Origin: JBHEMT01 sp046262435
GTDB taxonomy: Bacteria > Chloroflexota > Dormibacteria > Aeolococcales > Aeolococcaceae
Reading direction: 5' to 3'
Length of the DNA: 31,659 nt
Assembly (NCBI GenBank): GCA_046262435.1
Contig: JBHEMT010000130.1
Location: 1 to 31,659, forward strand
Shown here: positions 31,122 to 31,659 of the stretch, one piece after another
Numbering within the stretch: position 1 is the first letter of the stretch
Layout: each line of letters opens with the position of its first letter
Position numbers and translations under genes: made by a program
Notes under the pieces: generated by a model
Databases searched by the model: none
What the model was told of the DNA's origin: nothing
The model's input: only the letters and a program-made list of their open reading frames with translations

Positions 31122-31659
31122 CAGACTTCCCCATCCCCGGAGGACACCTCGGCTCCCGGAGCCTGGGCTCTGGGAGACCCGGCCGACAACGCCCCGGCTG
31201 CCGACGACGCGGCTCTGGATGCCTCAGCTCTGAGCGGGTCGGCCCCACCGTCTTCGAGCAGGGCGACGAAGGCCCTCCCGCGAGCTTCGAAGTCACTGAA
31301 CTGGTCGAAGCTGGCATAGCCCGGAGCCAGCAGCACCACGTCACCGGGCCGGGCCAGGCGGCGGGCCTCGCCGACCGCCTCGGCCAGGGTGCCGGCCAGG
31401 TGGCGGTTGGCGAAGCCGTGGGCGGCCAGCGACCGGTCCAACTCCATGGCGGTCTCGCCGATCAGCATTGCATGGGCGGCCCGGCGGGTCACCTCCTCCA
31501 CCAGGTTGTCGGGGCCCACCCCCTTGCTCCGGCCACCGCCGATCCAGATGATCCGGCGCTCGCCAAAGGCGCCCAGCGCGCGCCGGGCCGCGTCATCGTT
31601 GGTGGCCTTGCTGTCATCGATCCACAGCACCCCCTCCTGATCGAGCACGGGTTCCAGCC
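31121..31659 (-). CDS. murD: UDP-N-acetylmuramoylalanine-D-glutamate ligase, C-terminal part (cut by window edge)
   Basis: Adds D-Glu to UDP-MurNAc-L-Ala. Only the C-terminal ligase domain is in the window; the frame is open to the last base (LEPVLDQEGVLWIDDSKATN). MurD marks: DDSKATN, RIIWIGGGRSKG, and LLAPGYASFDQFSDFEARG, the last being the MurD version of CASFDxFxxFExRG. A low-complexity Ala/Ser/Gly tail of about 40 residues follows. It overlaps ftsW by one base (TGATG), so translation is coupled. Confidence 0.94.
   Translation of the reverse strand, partial: LEPVLDQEGVLWIDDSKATNDDAARRALGAFGERRIIWIGGGRSKGVGPDNLVEEVTRRAAHAMLIGETAMELDRSLAAHGFANRHLAGTLAEAVGEARRLARPGDVVLLAPGYASFDQFSDFEARGRAFVALLEDGGADPLRAEASRAASSAAGALSAGSPRAQAPGAEVSSGDGEV

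Noticed and set aside
1..31659. CRISPR arrays, tRNA genes, transposases or prophage
   Set aside because: No regularly spaced repeats, tRNA-like folds or mobile-element proteins found on reading both strands; all long spaces are filled by core genes.

Overview
This is a gene-dense, very GC-rich (roughly 70%) bacterial chromosome segment carrying mostly core genes. It encodes cell division and peptidoglycan enzymes, a translation and protein-maturation block, and a few small accessory genes with their own TetR-type regulators. I see no tRNA, rRNA, CRISPR array, insertion sequence or phage gene. The gene set is that of a monoderm-type or Terrabacteria-like lineage: the order yggS-ileS-lspA-rluD is kept downstream of ftsZ, and a class-2 isoleucyl-tRNA synthetase is present. 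However, ftsA is present, while sepF, yggT and divIVA are missing from their usual place. With the high GC and several apparently leaderless promoters, this fits an uncultured Chloroflexota/Dormibacterota-like organism better than a typical actinobacterium. That placement is inference.

Layout, left to right. Positions 1-2332 (+): the 3' part of hflX, overlapped by an old-yellow-enzyme ene-reductase. Positions 2347-4281 (-): a def-fmt-smpB operon for N-terminal formyl-Met handling and ribosome rescue. Positions 4389-13421 (-): a tightly packed run yggS, ileS, lspA, rluD-type pseudouridine synthase, gmk, coaBC, priA. Most junctions in this run overlap or are under 10 nt, so translation is probably coupled. 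Positions 13431-14740: a divergent TetR regulator/cupin pair with a clear promoter and operator. Positions 14749-17941 (-): ftsA, ftsZ, nrdR. Positions 18226-21410: an accessory block of tetR, an NTF2-like gene, a medium-chain dehydrogenase and metF, lying between ftsQ and ftsA. Positions 21443-31659 (-): the main dcw cluster, transcribed murD (cut by the window edge), ftsW, murG, murC, murB, ddl, an alpha/beta hydrolase, a membrane-anchored MurF-like ligase, ftsQ.

The dcw genes together make lipid II (MurB/C/D/F, Ddl, MurG) and build the divisome (FtsW, FtsQ, FtsA, FtsZ). The most unusual points are these: a MurF-like ligase whose N-terminal substrate domain is replaced by a bundle of about five membrane helices; an alpha/beta hydrolase coupled between ddl and that ligase; a MurC with Mpl-like N-terminal and central sequence; an IleRS2 with the swapped signature GIHH instead of HxGH; a possible N-terminally extended FtsZ coupled to ftsA; and a set of TANNNT boxes placed 6-7 nt before start codons, suggesting leaderless mRNAs.
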